A stretch of 64,000 bases of DNA from Apostichopus japonicus. Its lineage: Eukaryota; Echinodermata; Holothuroidea; Aspidochirotida; Stichopodidae. A model generated the notes under the pieces. That model was not told the DNA's origin. It searched no databases and saw only the letters and a program-made list of their open reading frames with translations. This document shows, in pieces, positions 38,143 to 51,939 of the stretch (positions are counted from its first letter, which is position 1; each line of letters starts with the position of its first letter). The position numbers and the translations under genes are program-made. The stretch lies in the NCBI RefSeq assembly GCF_037975245.1, contig NC_092571.1, positions 23,317,564-23,381,563 on the forward strand, given 5' to 3'.

Positions 38143-38966
38143 TCGCTCCAAATGGATGAAAACGTGAGTAATTATAACACGTAACATGAATTTATGGTTT
38201 ATGAAAGTATTTATGTAAAAATTCATTGCATCTTAAATAATTACCTATCCGTATTTTGTAGGGTACCTCTTTAACAATCATTTCTATACATATCTATAAG
38301 CATCGTGTGTACTTTACATTAATTAGTTAATAGTGTTCCAAGTTCAAAATTATTTCCATTTTCATTCATTAGCTCAGAAGGACTTACCCGAGCTTTTTTA
38401 GAGTGTTTCGTGTTGCATAATGAGATGAAAATCAACGGGCATGAAAATGAGGAGAAAATGAAAGCAGGCAGATACAGCTATAACTAAGGGCGAACCTAGA
38501 AATGATATCCTGCTATCGCAGAGTTATTAGCATAAATGTTACAGGATATCCATAAAAAATGGATTTCTATAAACAAAAGAACCCAATTCCTTCGCTGATA
38601 TCCAAGTTCACAAATATATCCTCTGTGTATTGATACTTTGAGAATGAATATGTCGATAAATGGCCGGAGATTAATGCAAAGTCATCAATTGATTAAAGTA
38701 TGAATTTAATGAATATTCTCATATTTCTCATTTATCCCATCTTCACGTTTTCAATATCTTTTCTTTGTTTCATGTTTTATAGGAGGCGAGCTAATGTATC
38801 TGCCACTCCCACAGAGTTTGGGATGTCCGAACAAAACAGTGAGTGAAAGACCCAAACTTTTGGTTTCTAAAATATGAAACTTACAAAAATAAATACATTG
38901 TTGAATGTACGATGACACACACTTATGTTTAATGATTATCAATCGATTATCGAATTGATAATTGTT

Positions 38967-39007
<41 letters not shown>

Positions 39008-40501
39008 CATTAATTTTTTCTTATTAAGCTTCCTCTGGTTCCGATCACTCAACTTCTCCAGTTTCTCATGTAAAGTTCTATGTGAAATTTGCTTTTCTCT
39101 TCTTTTAAACTGAATTTTTCCCCGTCAGATGGTAACAGCTCGCCGTGAGTATTTAATGTAGAAGATTCACAAAATTTATAGCATTTTTCTTATTTATCAA
39201 ATAACTTTAAGTTTATTTAGAAAAATTACATTTGAAACCTTGTTGAGTAAGTATTGGATAGAAATAAGGATGGAAAATTGCTAACGCAATTTGAAATAGT
39301 ATTCTTGGTTACGATCACGTGATCACAGTCCATGTAAGCTTGCTTGGTCTGAGAGTGTACCAGTTACGCGAAACATACGTTTTCCCCTCATCAAGCTTTT
39401 TAACTTGGATTTTCGTAAAAGAAATATAAGAAAATAACTAAAGCTAGACTGTGTATATTTCACGACCTGACGCGGGTCAAGTAAGGGAGATGCGAGGTGC
39501 AGCCCCCCTCTTTTTGCTTATGTTTTAAATACAACGCAGTACGTTTATATCTAAGCGAAGTTGCTCCCAAACCCCCAACCCCGTCCCCCGCATGGTGAAT
39601 CGGGTTCAACGACCTCAGGGCGACACCTTCTCCTTTACGAAACCCTGGATCAGCCCCTGACGACGGTTGGAAACTCAGCAAAAAAAGTATATTGTTTCGA
39701 TTTCCTGATTTCAAAAAACATCTATAAGATGTATCTATCTATAGCAGATGTTTGCCGCTAGTTTGGTGAATTAAAGGTTACTTTAATTAAACATATTCCT
39801 TATTTCGTTTCGAGAAATCTGTAGCAGGCTCTTTTCTAATTTCTAGTTTCATTGAATTCGTTGATATTTTTAAAACAGGGATCATGATTATCAACGATCG
39901 ATAATACCATCGGCAGGTAAGATGAGACAGATATTGGTTTCATATCATCGGTGGTCATTAATAGAACCTTTAACTGGCAGGATAGAGTTTCTGTTTATAT
40001 TACTATTAGCTTCTTCTGCATATTTATACGGATAAGGATTTGTTTTGTTAGAATTTCTTGCGAGAATCCTATATACAGAACTTGGACCGCTGGACATGGA
40101 ACAATTGAGACATCAAATGTAAATTTATGTAGGTTTTGACATAGTTATTAAGCAAACAAATGATGATAATCTTCGCAATTAATTGATTATGGGTTTATTC
40201 TGGTTATATAGACTTATCTAAACTATCACTCTTTACGAAACTTGCCAGAATCACTGTTAATTAATCTAAGGACATTTGCAATTTTGTGAAGATAAGTGAT
40301 TTGAGAAAGCTTTTGATTCCGGAGGAGGGAGGGGCTAGGGGGGGTGGTAGTTGTTAAGTATAAGGGGTGGTGAGGAAGACTTGAAGAGGGTGAGGGGATG
40401 GTTAATCTACATATCGTCCTTTCATTGACATCAATCAATCAATCAATCTCTCCTGCGCCTTGATCACCCTTCCTGGTGAACATGCGCGCGATATAAATCA
40501 C

Positions 40502-40544
<43 letters not shown>

Positions 40545-43500
40545 AATGTTAAGATTGCTGGCAGGTAGCATTGTATATTCTTCTTTTTTATTGTTTCATT
40601 CGATTTGGTTTGATATTTGTCATTTTTAACAATGTTTTCATCATTGTATTGATTGTATTATTCGGTTCCAGTTGATCTGCAGTGCCTTCCTGAAATACCA
40701 CGGTAAGTCATTGAGTCTGTCTGTTGTTTGCTCTGTCAGTTAGTCAGTCCTTCATTCCGTCAGTCATTTAGTCTGTCAATCTATTTATCAATCAGTCTTA
40801 AAGTCTCCCATGAACAAACTGTTCAATCTAAGTTTTGACACTTAACATCAATCTAAGTTTTTTTTAAATTTCTAATGAAGTTATTTTAATTCTCATTTAT
40901 TTAGATCGAAATTATTAAAGCGGAATGAAGGCAATTCTGGAAAAACTGAGGAATTGGCAGGTAAATTTGCGAGAAAAATGTTTTTTTCAGTTTATTTATT
41001 TCAATTGAATAATTTCAATAAAGTCTCTTGATAAAGGAGGTGTATCTGTGGTAAAAAAAAACATAATATTGAATGCATTTACGTTCAAATGGTTTTGGAG
41101 ATTTACGTCATTATATTAGAAACAGATATGATCTATTATTTCTCCTTTTCTCTTGTTTGCATTAGGTTATGATCTTATCGCAAATGAAAATCCAAGTAAG
41201 AAAATCAGGCAATGAAAAATAATTAAAAGTCAACGCTGTAATATTTTATTCACAAACTGAAATTATTATTCTTGATTTTAATGGGACCGCCAGTTTCTTT
41301 CTCTTTTATGTACCATGTTTGTGAGGGTTTTGGAGTGGTCTTGTTACATGATGTACCATCAGCCGTCTGCCAGGGGGGAAAAATGGCGGCTTCCTTAAAG
41401 AGGTCCATCCCATAAGGATTGTACTCCTATTAGGGAAGGTTTCTCGCTTGCTCGTCAACCTAACGCAGCCTTTGTTTTGACCTGCTTGTCTTGGACGTTA
41501 TGATGATTATGTGTGTAATGACATTTATAAAATGTAAATTTGATCACGTGACCATGCAGAGCAGGATTCCTTACTTAATCGTATATCGATCGATCGGTCT
41601 ATACCGAACATATGAAAACAAAGGACTATGATGGTGCGAGACGTCACCTGGATGAACCATTTGAGAAATAATTGCGTTAACTTTATTCTACTTTAATGAC
41701 ACAAACAAGAAGGAAAATAATGAAACCAAATCATCCCGTTAACGTATTTATTTGAAATATTTAATACCGTAACTTTGTCCTTCTCTCCAGACCATCATCT
41801 TGTATTAATATTTGTGGAAGAAATGTTATCGATTAAATAATAATAATAATTATATAACAATAACTCCCTGTCTGGTTTTTATGTCCTCAGTTACAGACAG
41901 GTCTTTACCAGATTTACCAAAGTAAGTTCATTGTTTTTCGAATCATTTATTCCATTTATCGTTTTGTTCATTGTATTAGCATCATTCCTCCCATTTATCC
42001 CTTTATTGTGCTGTTAAATGAAGTGGTCAAGTCATACTGTCATGTGAATAATGATAGTTATCTCCGTGATCGAGTGAAGACCGAAGATATCGCATTTTTA
42101 GCTTAAAAGCAGACATAAACGGGAAGATTCAAATGTTGTCGCAGTGGCGTATAGCTACCGCTTTATGTGTTGGGCAGTATGTTCACCCAACGACACACCC
42201 GCCCTGACTCACTCATAAATATAAAATCCTTTACATTGAAGCATTTTCAAACAGCTTCACTCTTTATTACCGACATCGTAGAGCTGTGTCATTGGGCTGG
42301 GTCTATACTCCAAAAATATGACAACAAAGGACTATGCTGGTGCTAGACGCCCCATGGATGCACCCTTTGAGAAATAACTGCTTTTTTTATACTTTAATGA
42401 TAAACAAGAAGGAAAATATAAAAACTTAAATAGTTGAGCTAATTATGTGTTTGTCTGGATAGGATTAAATCTATATTGTGTAACGCGTTCGTGCTATCAA
42501 AACAACCCCTATATCCTAACCCCATAACCTCATATCTACCAGAGAGTGTATTTCTGTTCTACAATAATTTTGAAACTTTATATTTTGGAGATTACCAAAT
42601 ACAGAACACAAACGTTATAAGTTTATTATCTTAGCCTTCTTTTATGTCGGAGTTTCTAATATTAACTACGTTGATCGTCGTATACCTTACTAACATTTAT
42701 AGTGTTTTATTTATTTCTTAAAGATGAATAGATTTTAATAAAGTTAATAATCTGATCTGCAGGTTGGCATTGCCTCAACTAGAAAGAGGAGGAGAGGACA
42801 GTTCTGTGGAAGCTGGTGATTCAGAAGGTGAGATTATATATATGATATTTTCTTGACATTACCTATATTTTTACATTATCTGTATATGAACGTTACATTT
42901 ATATTTTACATTAAAAATATGTTTACGTGATATTTAAATTTACATGATATATACACTAACGTTATATTTAAATTTATACTATTTTTGTATTTACATTATA
43001 ATTATACTCATAAGTTATTTCTCATATTTGTTTGATTAGTTTTTACCGAGGTCGTTGGTAGAGTGGAATATCGGTTTTAATAAAACCACTGATGATTGAA
43101 AATGATGTTTAAGATTCCTTCGTTGGCGCCTTCGGAAACTAAAATGTTTTATTTTCAGATTTGCTTTCTTTATGTATGAACAAGTAAGCTTTTATATTCC
43201 ATAAGGAAAATATAGAAAATATCCTTTTGTGTAGCTTATGTAAAGCTGAAGTCGAAAATTTAGACCATTTTTATTTTGGAGCTGTTTATTTACATTTACC
43301 TTTCTTCTCGATACAGAGCAATATTTTTTTGAGAAATAATTAATCCTCCCTCCAAGAGGGGGATTTGTTTCTTCGGTTATAACGTAATAGCCGATAATCC
43401 CTTGAATTTTATTCTATATATTTCGTTATAATTATATTTATTTCATATTATAAATCCCTTGTGATCGTCTTCATACCTTAACTTGTGATCAATATGATTT

Positions 43501-46500
43501 CATAATCCGGAAAATCATACAAAAACATAAACATTGAGGGTTCTTTTCGTTAATACTGTTTTCTACATATTTTGTCTAGTGTACTATTCCACCGCTTCAG
43601 AAACAACAAGTAAGCTATCTTCATTTATGAATTTAGTTAGAAACTGTATATCTAGTTCGAAGAAAATCATCGCCAATGCCTTATTTGCGTCTCATGTTTT
43701 ATTGATTAACGAACAATGAAACTGATTCATTGATTTACCATATCGATAAAAGACAACAACTTATTAGAAAATATTTTTAAAAAGCCCATCTAATTCATGT
43801 TTTTTTTTTATTCTTTTCATTCTTTCAGGTTGTCTTCCACCCACTCACCCAAAGCGTCCGAAGTAAGAAAGACTGATATAAGTTGACATAATTACTCAAA
43901 AGTTTATTGAAACTTTGAGTCCTTCACATTTAGGCATGTATGTAATTAGAATGTTTGTATGGAAAGTTAATGAGTGAAAAGATACTTATTCAGCTTCTTC
44001 CCCTTTAACATTATTAATTAATTACTTAATTAACCTATCGAATAAATACAGAGAAAGAAAATAAAAGAATTATTCTAAACATATTCTTTTTTGCTTAATA
44101 GCTATCTGTTTCATTACTCTTTGTTTGTTTGTAATCAACAGATTGTCTATTCGTGTATCAAAAACTAGTGCCAACAACTCTAAGTACGAATGTAAGTATA
44201 CGTTATGATATAGCCGTCTTTTGTTAGTCAAAGTCAAACTTCAATTAGCCGAATGTACCGTTCTAAACAAGATGACCTTTTGACCTTTTTTCTTCTTATG
44301 ACTCGTATTTTACCCTTGTCTTAAGCCTTACATATTCACTATTACAGGACAGTGTGTCGGATCGTTCAAAAATATTCAGGTCTCCTTAACATCCATAAAA
44401 TCAACATAAAGTAAAACCAAAACTGTATACATATGAATATGCCCATTTATCGTTTTCGATAAAATACAAGAATCAGCGTTCAATTCATAAAGTTGTAATA
44501 TCAAATGTATTCTTTAAAAGACAGACCCTTCGCCCATGACTATATGTAACTTGATCTTTCTATTTTCTAATCATGTCAAGGTAAGGTCTAGATATGTTTG
44601 GTATTTCCCTTCAAGGCACGCTATAATTGATACGAGATTTTGATCGTCCAGTTCCCAATTAGTGTCAAAAAAACAAAAACAAAAAACCCTAGGAGACAAA
44701 CCAAAATTTAGTTACATGCGATTGCCAAATGAAACCAGTCAGAGTTGTATGACTATTGCTCTGTCTTTAAAGAGAACTGTGAGCGTCCCATGACAAAGCT
44801 AAATTGAAACTGTTTGCTTTTGAAGACCCTTAAATATTTTCAGGTTTAATGACCCTAATATTCTTGCGCAATTAAACATCTGATGCATTGATTGATACGT
44901 CTCATGCTACAAATAAACACCGAACTTTGTGATCAATTTCGCTTTTGTTTTTACGAGAGACACTAATGATGCTATATAGTAGGCAAGGCACGACGGAACC
45001 GGGGGCACAGGGGGCACGTGCCCCCCCCCCCCCACTTTTCCTCAGGTTAAAAATGTGCCCTTTTTCTACATAAAAAAAATTGTACTCTTGATCACCCTTA
45101 TTAGGTCAGCGATATTTCAGTAAGAGATCTAATCCTAATTTACAACTATTGATGTATTGCTGTGGGTCAAACTCAAAGCTACTTCGAATGGAAGAAAAAT
45201 GTTAAGCTCTTAACAAGAAATAAACTCTAATTCGGCAGATTCCTACTTCAGCAATTAGAATTTTGTATAAGTACCTGAATGGTTACGCCAATCAAACATC
45301 AACTTGTAAACCTGGATTGATGAAAGAAGGTGATAAATGTTGCTGTTGCTACACTGCAGAGCTAGGATCGATTTGAATGTATAGGACTAGGAGCTTTATA
45401 AAGTAGCCTATACTACATGCATCGGCTTAGTTCATCTTCAACTGCATTTTTTCCTCGAAAGGGGGGAGGGGGCGTTGATGGAGTGATGGAGTGATGTGTA
45501 TAATAAGATAATACAATAAGAGTTATAGAGGGAACTAAATATCAGGCTGCATCAGTCCAATCGAATTTCTGCAAAGTGCCCTTCGACGTCGGTGCCCCCC
45601 CCCCCCCCCCAGATTAAAAGTGCATCCGCCGCCCTTGATAGTAGGTGGTATTAGGATTTCGCAATAATTGCTCCTTGCATCCTCCTTTTCTCATGTTAGA
45701 TGACTATGCCACAACAGATGGCACATCCGATCATGGAGGCAGAATGTTTAATGAAAGCAACATGAAATTGATATTCAAACTGAAGCCTGGACTTATATAT
45801 AACAGGTGGATGGGAAGGATCGTAACCAGAGAAGGAACTCAGAAATGCGTTGTCATGACAACGGTCAGAGGTATTGGCGAGATATTCTTATATAACCAGC
45901 AAAACAGAATATGAATGTTTAAATTTTATTATTTTTACAACTGTTGGAGGCTTAAAAAGAAGTCATGACATTTTCGTGATATTTGCATCATAACGCAATT
46001 TAGTAACATAATTAACAACAAGATTTTTCATAAAAGGTTATGTTTATTAAAATTTTTCTTCGTGACAGAATGTTCATGTCAACATATAGTTTTCACTACC
46101 AAAACGCTACATGGTTTTATATTAGAACTTTTCACCAAAATATTTACGAATTCACATATTGTGTATACAAGTTATACGATTAAGCCTGTTGTTATAGTTA
46201 AATATACCAAAACTCCAGGTAACATAAACAGATATTGTGTTTGTAATTCTGTTCTCTGTTGAGATAACATTATAATACTTTACTTTACACAGGTTAATTC
46301 TTTGTTGTTTTGGGTGTTAGAACGGTCAAAGTTGAACTGATTATATAGTAAATGTTCTACCAACTGATTCTGTGTTTAAATTCTTATTTTAGAAAAATTC
46401 ATAAGAAGGCAAATGTTACTATGGAAACTCTTTGTTAAAAACACTCTTGATCTACCGGTGACGAAGAAACATCTCGTAAAGGTGGAAGGGTTTGGCTTAA

Positions 46501-49500
46501 TGACAGGTAGATATTTGTCCAAGAACCATTTTATTATAGTGATACATAAAGTAAATTCAACCTTTTTATATTTAATGATGACGATCTTACTATTTTGTTT
46601 TGCAACTGACGGCAAGAATAACATTTGACCCATCCTCCCAAAGCCCCCCTGGCCCCTTATCATTATAACACAAACAGCCATATAAATCTAGAACCTTGGG
46701 CACCGGCATCTCCCTCCCCCCAGGGCCCCCTCCCTGTGAGTTTGAAAGCAACCGCCAAATCACTTCAAAACGTCCCCGCCAAATCGACCCTCCGTGAATT
46801 CTGCAACACAAATTTCATTAATATAATTTTGTTCAACAAAACTGGGCTTTAAGTCAAACTTTCTTTTTTTCTAATTTAGATCTCTTTTCTTAAGTAGTTT
46901 CCTTTCTTACTTCTAAACAACATTTACCCCCCCCCCCCGGCTCCACACACATACACACCTTCACCCACCCCACTACGACCATGCCTTGGGTCATTCTGGA
47001 CAGAAGCAAATTTCGAAAACTTACTATGATATTTGAACCTTTCCTGCAGGCAAACAAAGGTTTATCTTTTGAAAGGAATTACCTTAAATGACCAAGATCA
47101 TGCACTATGATAAATATTGACTTTTAAAGTTCCCATTTTGTGATGTAACTTTTGTTGTATCGTTATATTTATTCAGAGAAAGTTTATTTGATACAAGAAT
47201 ATGTTGAATGTCAAACTCTTGAGAGTCGTCTGACAGATGCCAACAGCACCGTGACGTCATCAAAACCATTGTATATGACAGAGGCCGTTGGACTAATTTC
47301 CGGAATCCTGGAAGGAATGAACGTCATCCAGTCACATGGGGTATGTGACGTAACATTGAATATTAATGAGATTGAATATTAATGAGATATAACTGTAGAA
47401 TCGCAGGTAACCTTCCAAACATATACTTGAAGCATTTGTTGGGATTACACATATCGTCAGTTCTTACTGTAATCCTAAATAGCACATGCTACTGACGATC
47501 CAGTTTTCACAGTGGTACAAAACTTAAAAGATTTACGGTGAAGTTACTGTGTTCTCTGTGTGTATCGGTTGACGAATTCCTTCTACACCCACCCAACTTT
47601 TGTTCAATTAATTAGCTTGGCTAGTCAAGTTCTATTGAAATTATGTAGAAAAAATAATGTATATGTATGTGGATAATACTAGTAAAAGAAGTACCTGGGT
47701 TAAAGCAATATCTATTTCAAACCAAAAAATTGATTGCTCAATAATTAAATTTCATTTAAATAGAAATCAAGGGGTTTCTTGCTCAATTGCCACCTCATCA
47801 GAAATACCACATTTCTTAGTTTGAGGTATAAAGTAGTTTTGGGTGAAATTGGTGACAAAGCGCAAAAGAGCTGCCTTAATACATTAATTCACTTTGATCG
47901 ATAAAAGTTGACTTTTAAGCTATCAAATGAAGTACAATTCTTAAGACTTTATAAAAACTACAACATGTTCTTATATACACCTTATCACTTAATTTTAGTT
48001 TCTACATCCGGGCCTCTCCACTAAGAAGATTCTAATCCACAAAGATGGATTCTGTAAACTCTATGACTTTTGTTTGGATGAAGATGCTGTAAAGATAAGC
48101 TCTCTTAAGAAAAGCAAGGTTAGAAGCCATTTTTTTTTTGTTACCTGACTTTGTTTGTTTACTTGTTTATTTTGTAATTAAGGTTATATACACTAATTGT
48201 GAAACCTTCACAGACACAATCAAGTGAGCTATTTTGAAGCCACCTATATCTTTAACCGTGTTAATTTGTGTACGGATCGCTTACCTCCGTGTAAGCCAGT
48301 ACTCCTTCTCCTTACTCTATAGGGTTATGCATGGATCAACTTCATGCATGTTCGATTAGTCAGATATAGACATACGCCAAAATAGCTATTTAATCGCGTC
48401 ATGCTCTTAATTAAGCAACTATGTTTTCGGCGTACACCAAGTATGGTTATGATTATATTGTTTTAAATTTTCTCAATCAAACTTGTTTTTTTTTACCTTT
48501 AGTTATAACCTCGTAAAATATATCACTAATTTATATATTTTGAGTGAAATTCATTCAATTGAAGTTTCAATCTAGTAGATAAAAAAGAAACTTTGTGTGG
48601 ACAATAATTTGTTATCATGCCGTCCCCATTCCTTCCTTATCGAAGAGTATTTATCCTCGACTGGTTTATTTCTGTTAATATTTTGTATTTTTGATACCTC
48701 TGGGGGAGGTTTTAAACCAACCCTTGTGCCAACAATGATTGTCCACTAAATCTCGCCCGATAGACATGTGCTGTTAAAGGAAATAATAATTACCAACTCA
48801 ATATTGGTTTCAAAATGTAAACTGCACAAAATGTGAGTAATGCTCAAATTTTGTTGCCAACAAAAATTTAACTTTTTGCCTAAATATATTATTTTATACT
48901 AAAGTGATGGAGAACACTACCGGATAGTATGTAATGTGAAAGAGAACAAAATTCGTGCTTAATTTTTTCCTCGAGTAAGAATTATAAAAATTCGACGAAA
49001 AATATGAAATTTTCAATAACCGATTTTTTTTCTTTCGTTTTTTGTTTAAATTTGTGTTTTTGCAGGTGAAGCATTCTTTAAACCTTTTTGCTCCAGAAGT
49101 TTGGCGGGATAATAAATACAATAAAATGAGTGATGTTTGGTCAACAGCAGTAGTGATTTGGGAAATAGTATCTAATGGTAAGTATACGAGCTTAAACGCT
49201 TAAGCTGTGAAACTCACAAAACTGGTGTGGTCCTGTCTAACTTGTAATATGAAATCTATGTAAAAAGTACCATGTATGCATATCAACATGAGTAAGATGC
49301 TTTTTTATCATATTTTATACTCATATATGTATTTTAACATCAACGTTACTTTCTTCCCTGTCGATGAGTTGGTAATCAATGTGCTTTTCAATCCCAACTA
49401 CTCACCCCACACCACATCACGGTTATTACAGCCAAACTGTACCGACACATTAGGTTGAATTGTGTTAAAAGTGGGCGATTTCAACCCCATAGCTATACGC

Positions 49501-50729
49501 TACTCTTCTATGTTGTGGATCCGTAACTTCATTTTTATGTTATCAATCTTAAACCACTGTAGGATCACATCCGTTTGGTGGCGACCAAGACGGAGAAGTG
49601 GCATCTAATGTAGATCCCACATTACTAAAGGACAGACATGCCATCTTCACAGAACACTTAAGGTAACTTACAAATTATTAATCTTTCTGCAAAGTTTTAA
49701 CAATCTTCCCCCCCCCCCCATTTTAGGGTCTATGAACCGACACTGTGTATGATTACAATTTTGGTCATTTGTTTTTGGGATATCGGAACAGGACTGGTCA
49801 AAGTTTGATTTACGGTCTGGGTACATGAGACTGATCAGTTGCATATCATTATGATGCTTTTACATTTGAAAGTAGCGAAAATAGCAGTAAAGACCTGCAC
49901 GGTTGTTTAATCTCTTAACTTCCAGATTTGCACATCGAATTGGCTATTATTTTGCGTGATTTCATAAATCGTCATTTTTTGTTTCTAATTACCCAAAGGA
50001 ACAACGCCTTATATCGGTGTTTTAATGAAGATTGGAAGAAACGCCCCACGATTCAACAGCTGAGAGAGTCATATTTCAAAGTGAGTTACAAAAACGTTGT
50101 TTAACATAAGACGAGCTCACGTTTAGTCATACTGCATATTTGGAAGCACACAAAAAAATTATTTCATTATTGACTCACACACTAAATCGTCAATGTAACG
50201 TTGTCGCTTAGTCAATGTAGTTCTCACTAGCTAACCCCTACCCTTCACTGCATGGATAGGTGCTACATTGGCCACCTTCTATTATCCGTATCATAGACAT
50301 GTAGCTTGTTATATATGATACCTCAAAATGTTCGTCCTCCCCCCCCCCTCCCAGCCCACCCCCACTTCTCATTATCTCAACCGACTACGTTCAAACAGTG
50401 ACGGCTTGTGTTTTGATAGTGACCTTTTATAATTTATTATACAGGTAATACGTTGAAATCGATTGATATTCAATTTAAACCATTTTGGCCTTCCATAGCC
50501 AATTATGGAATCATTGGCCCGCACCCCTTTCGTTGCTATGAGTACTGTCCTATACTTGCACAGCCAGGTATATCGTTTTCACGTGTCTTACATTTTGCAG
50601 GTCTTCGATGTAATAGAAGATGGCTCCTATGAAACTCCTCGTCTTGATCTCTACACTTCTATGAATCCAAACAGTAACAGCAAAGGTCGCAAAGATGTTT
50701 ACCAAGACCAGTATTCGATTGTTTACTAG
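38143..50729 (+). CDS. Receptor-like tyrosine pseudokinase, 3' part of gene (21 exons)
   Basis: Exons: 38143-38163, 38783-38838, 39129-39144, 39879-39916, 40672-40702, 40905-40960, 41166-41195, 41891-41921, 42763-42827, 43580-43609, 43829-43862, 44142-44191, 45700-45870, 46069-46218, 46393-46506, 47177-47340, 47999-48118, 49066-49177, 49563-49662, 49999-50080, 50601-50729. All phases join without a stop, giving 532 residues to TAG. Residues 1-152 come from twelve microexons: a basic start (RSKWMKTRRAN), then proline-rich (LPEIPR, LPDLPK, PPTHPKRPK) and tyrosine-containing segments, fitting a juxtamembrane region. From about 175 on it is a protein-kinase fold: VVIVK (250-254), EYVECQTLESRL hinge, AVGLISGILEGMNVI helix E, APEVW (401-405), DVWS (415-418), KKRPTIQQL. 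HRD is replaced by HPG (355-357), the catalytic-loop Asn by Lys, and DFG by DFC (375-377), so it is probably inactive. The tail has YETP, VYQDQY and YSIVY tyrosines. No transmembrane or extracellular exons were found upstream; a satellite lies there. Confidence 0.85.
38971..39004. repeat. (TA)n microsatellite
   Basis: About 17 TA dinucleotides in a pseudokinase intron. Confidence 0.95.
39464..39660. mobile_element. hAT-derived fragment in pseudokinase intron
   Basis: The right end, complemented, reads CAGGGGCTGATCCAGGGTTT, typical of hAT termini. The minus-strand frame through it gives GADPGFRKGEGV, a common conceptual translation of such repeats. The other end could not be matched. Confidence 0.5.
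40430..40545. repeat. SINE-like 3' tail with (ATT)n
   Basis: (TCAA)n, then CTCCTGCGCCTTGATCACCC, GCGCGATATAAATCACC and about 13 ATT units. The GCGCGATATAAATCA-(ATT)n ending is the shape of a LINE/SINE tail; no head was found. Confidence 0.55.
44984..45637. mobile_element. Non-autonomous hAT element, 654 bp, in pseudokinase intron
   Basis: 8 bp duplications ATAGTAGG lie at 44976-44983 and 45638-45645. Termini CAAGGCACGACGG and the complement of CCGCCGCCCTTG are imperfect inverted repeats, with poly-C/poly-G tracts just inside both ends. No transposase frame is visible. The right TSD ends 54 bp before the pseudokinase exon at 45700. Confidence 0.75.
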
Positions 50730-51930
50730 AGAAATAGCGCGACCTGTGTTTGCAATGACATGTACATTCATAGTTCTATTGCAATGATAAGTGCTACTAA
50801 TGTAGCTACAACCAACCATTAATATATCTACATATAAGTGACGCAACATTGCATTGCTAGAGCAATAGCTTAAAGAATACCTACAAAATGCAAAGTGTCC
50901 TGTATAAAGGAAACAAATGAACTTATTTTTACTTTGACCTAAATCACTTTCAAAACGTAGTACTTATAACTATGCTCCGACAGGTTAATGTACATACAGG
51001 ATTCTTGACAACAAAAAAAACATTTTATTGCAATCACGAGATTGTTAATTGAAACCCTTTCTGTTACTTATTATGTGTTTTTGCGAGAAAAAGGAAACTA
51101 TTAAGCTTTGCTATATGGATCAATGACATTATATGACTGGAAAGAAACAGCAGTGCCTTTGAAATAACGTATTTAAACGCATCACTGAAAGCAACCCTTA
51201 AAATATTATTTCATATCGCATGATGGTAAAGTTTTTATTTTCCAGACAAGTCCTCTAACACAGATACTAGTCAAGAAAAACCCCTAGTCCACTTACATTA
51301 TTGAAACTGAAACCGGGTGTTTATCGTGACAGTGTTACATCAAGTGAGGTGTCAAGAGTCCCATCGAAAGAGGTTATATAGATATACTACACATGATACT
51401 GGTTGTTAAAAGTTGTATTGGTGAGCGACAGTATAATTATGACACGGTTGCAAAAACTACACTGTTAATTTACAGCCTCAATGTTAGATCTTGATTGCGT
51501 GTGAGAGTGGGCTAATAACTCTATCTCAGTTGGTTGTTTTTCTTTAGAAGCACCCTTATCTCCAGTCCCGCATGATTCGATGTTTTCGCTCATTAGTTTT
51601 GAGATCTATCCTAGAAGCTCAGACAAAGTATTCTAACGAAAATCAGGAAATTCCATCTCGATAAGAATAAGTAACAGTTTAGTCCATCACGTTTGCGCTT
51701 TAAGAGCAGTTTGATGGACTGAAAATGAAAACAACAAAAATAACTACAACAAAACAAAACAAAACAATAAAAAACAACTTCAACGTGTGTTATGCTGATT
51801 AATGTGGGTTTAATTCCTTTGCAAACATATGATAGTATATCAGCCACAGAAGATCAGACATCTTACCATTTACGAGGTTTTCGTAACACATTCCCGGTGA
51901 AGCGAACAGATGCGTGGCGCAAAAACAACA
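50730..51930. other. 3' flank of pseudokinase gene, no gene seen
   Basis: Contains the probable 3' UTR. No close AATAAA was seen within 250 bases of the stop. Confidence 0.5.
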
Positions 51931-51939
51931 TCATACTAC

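Noticed and set aside
46590-46852. Proline-rich frames on both strands in the pseudokinase gene
   Set aside because: They lie in an intron over C-rich simple sequence and do not fit the splice phases.
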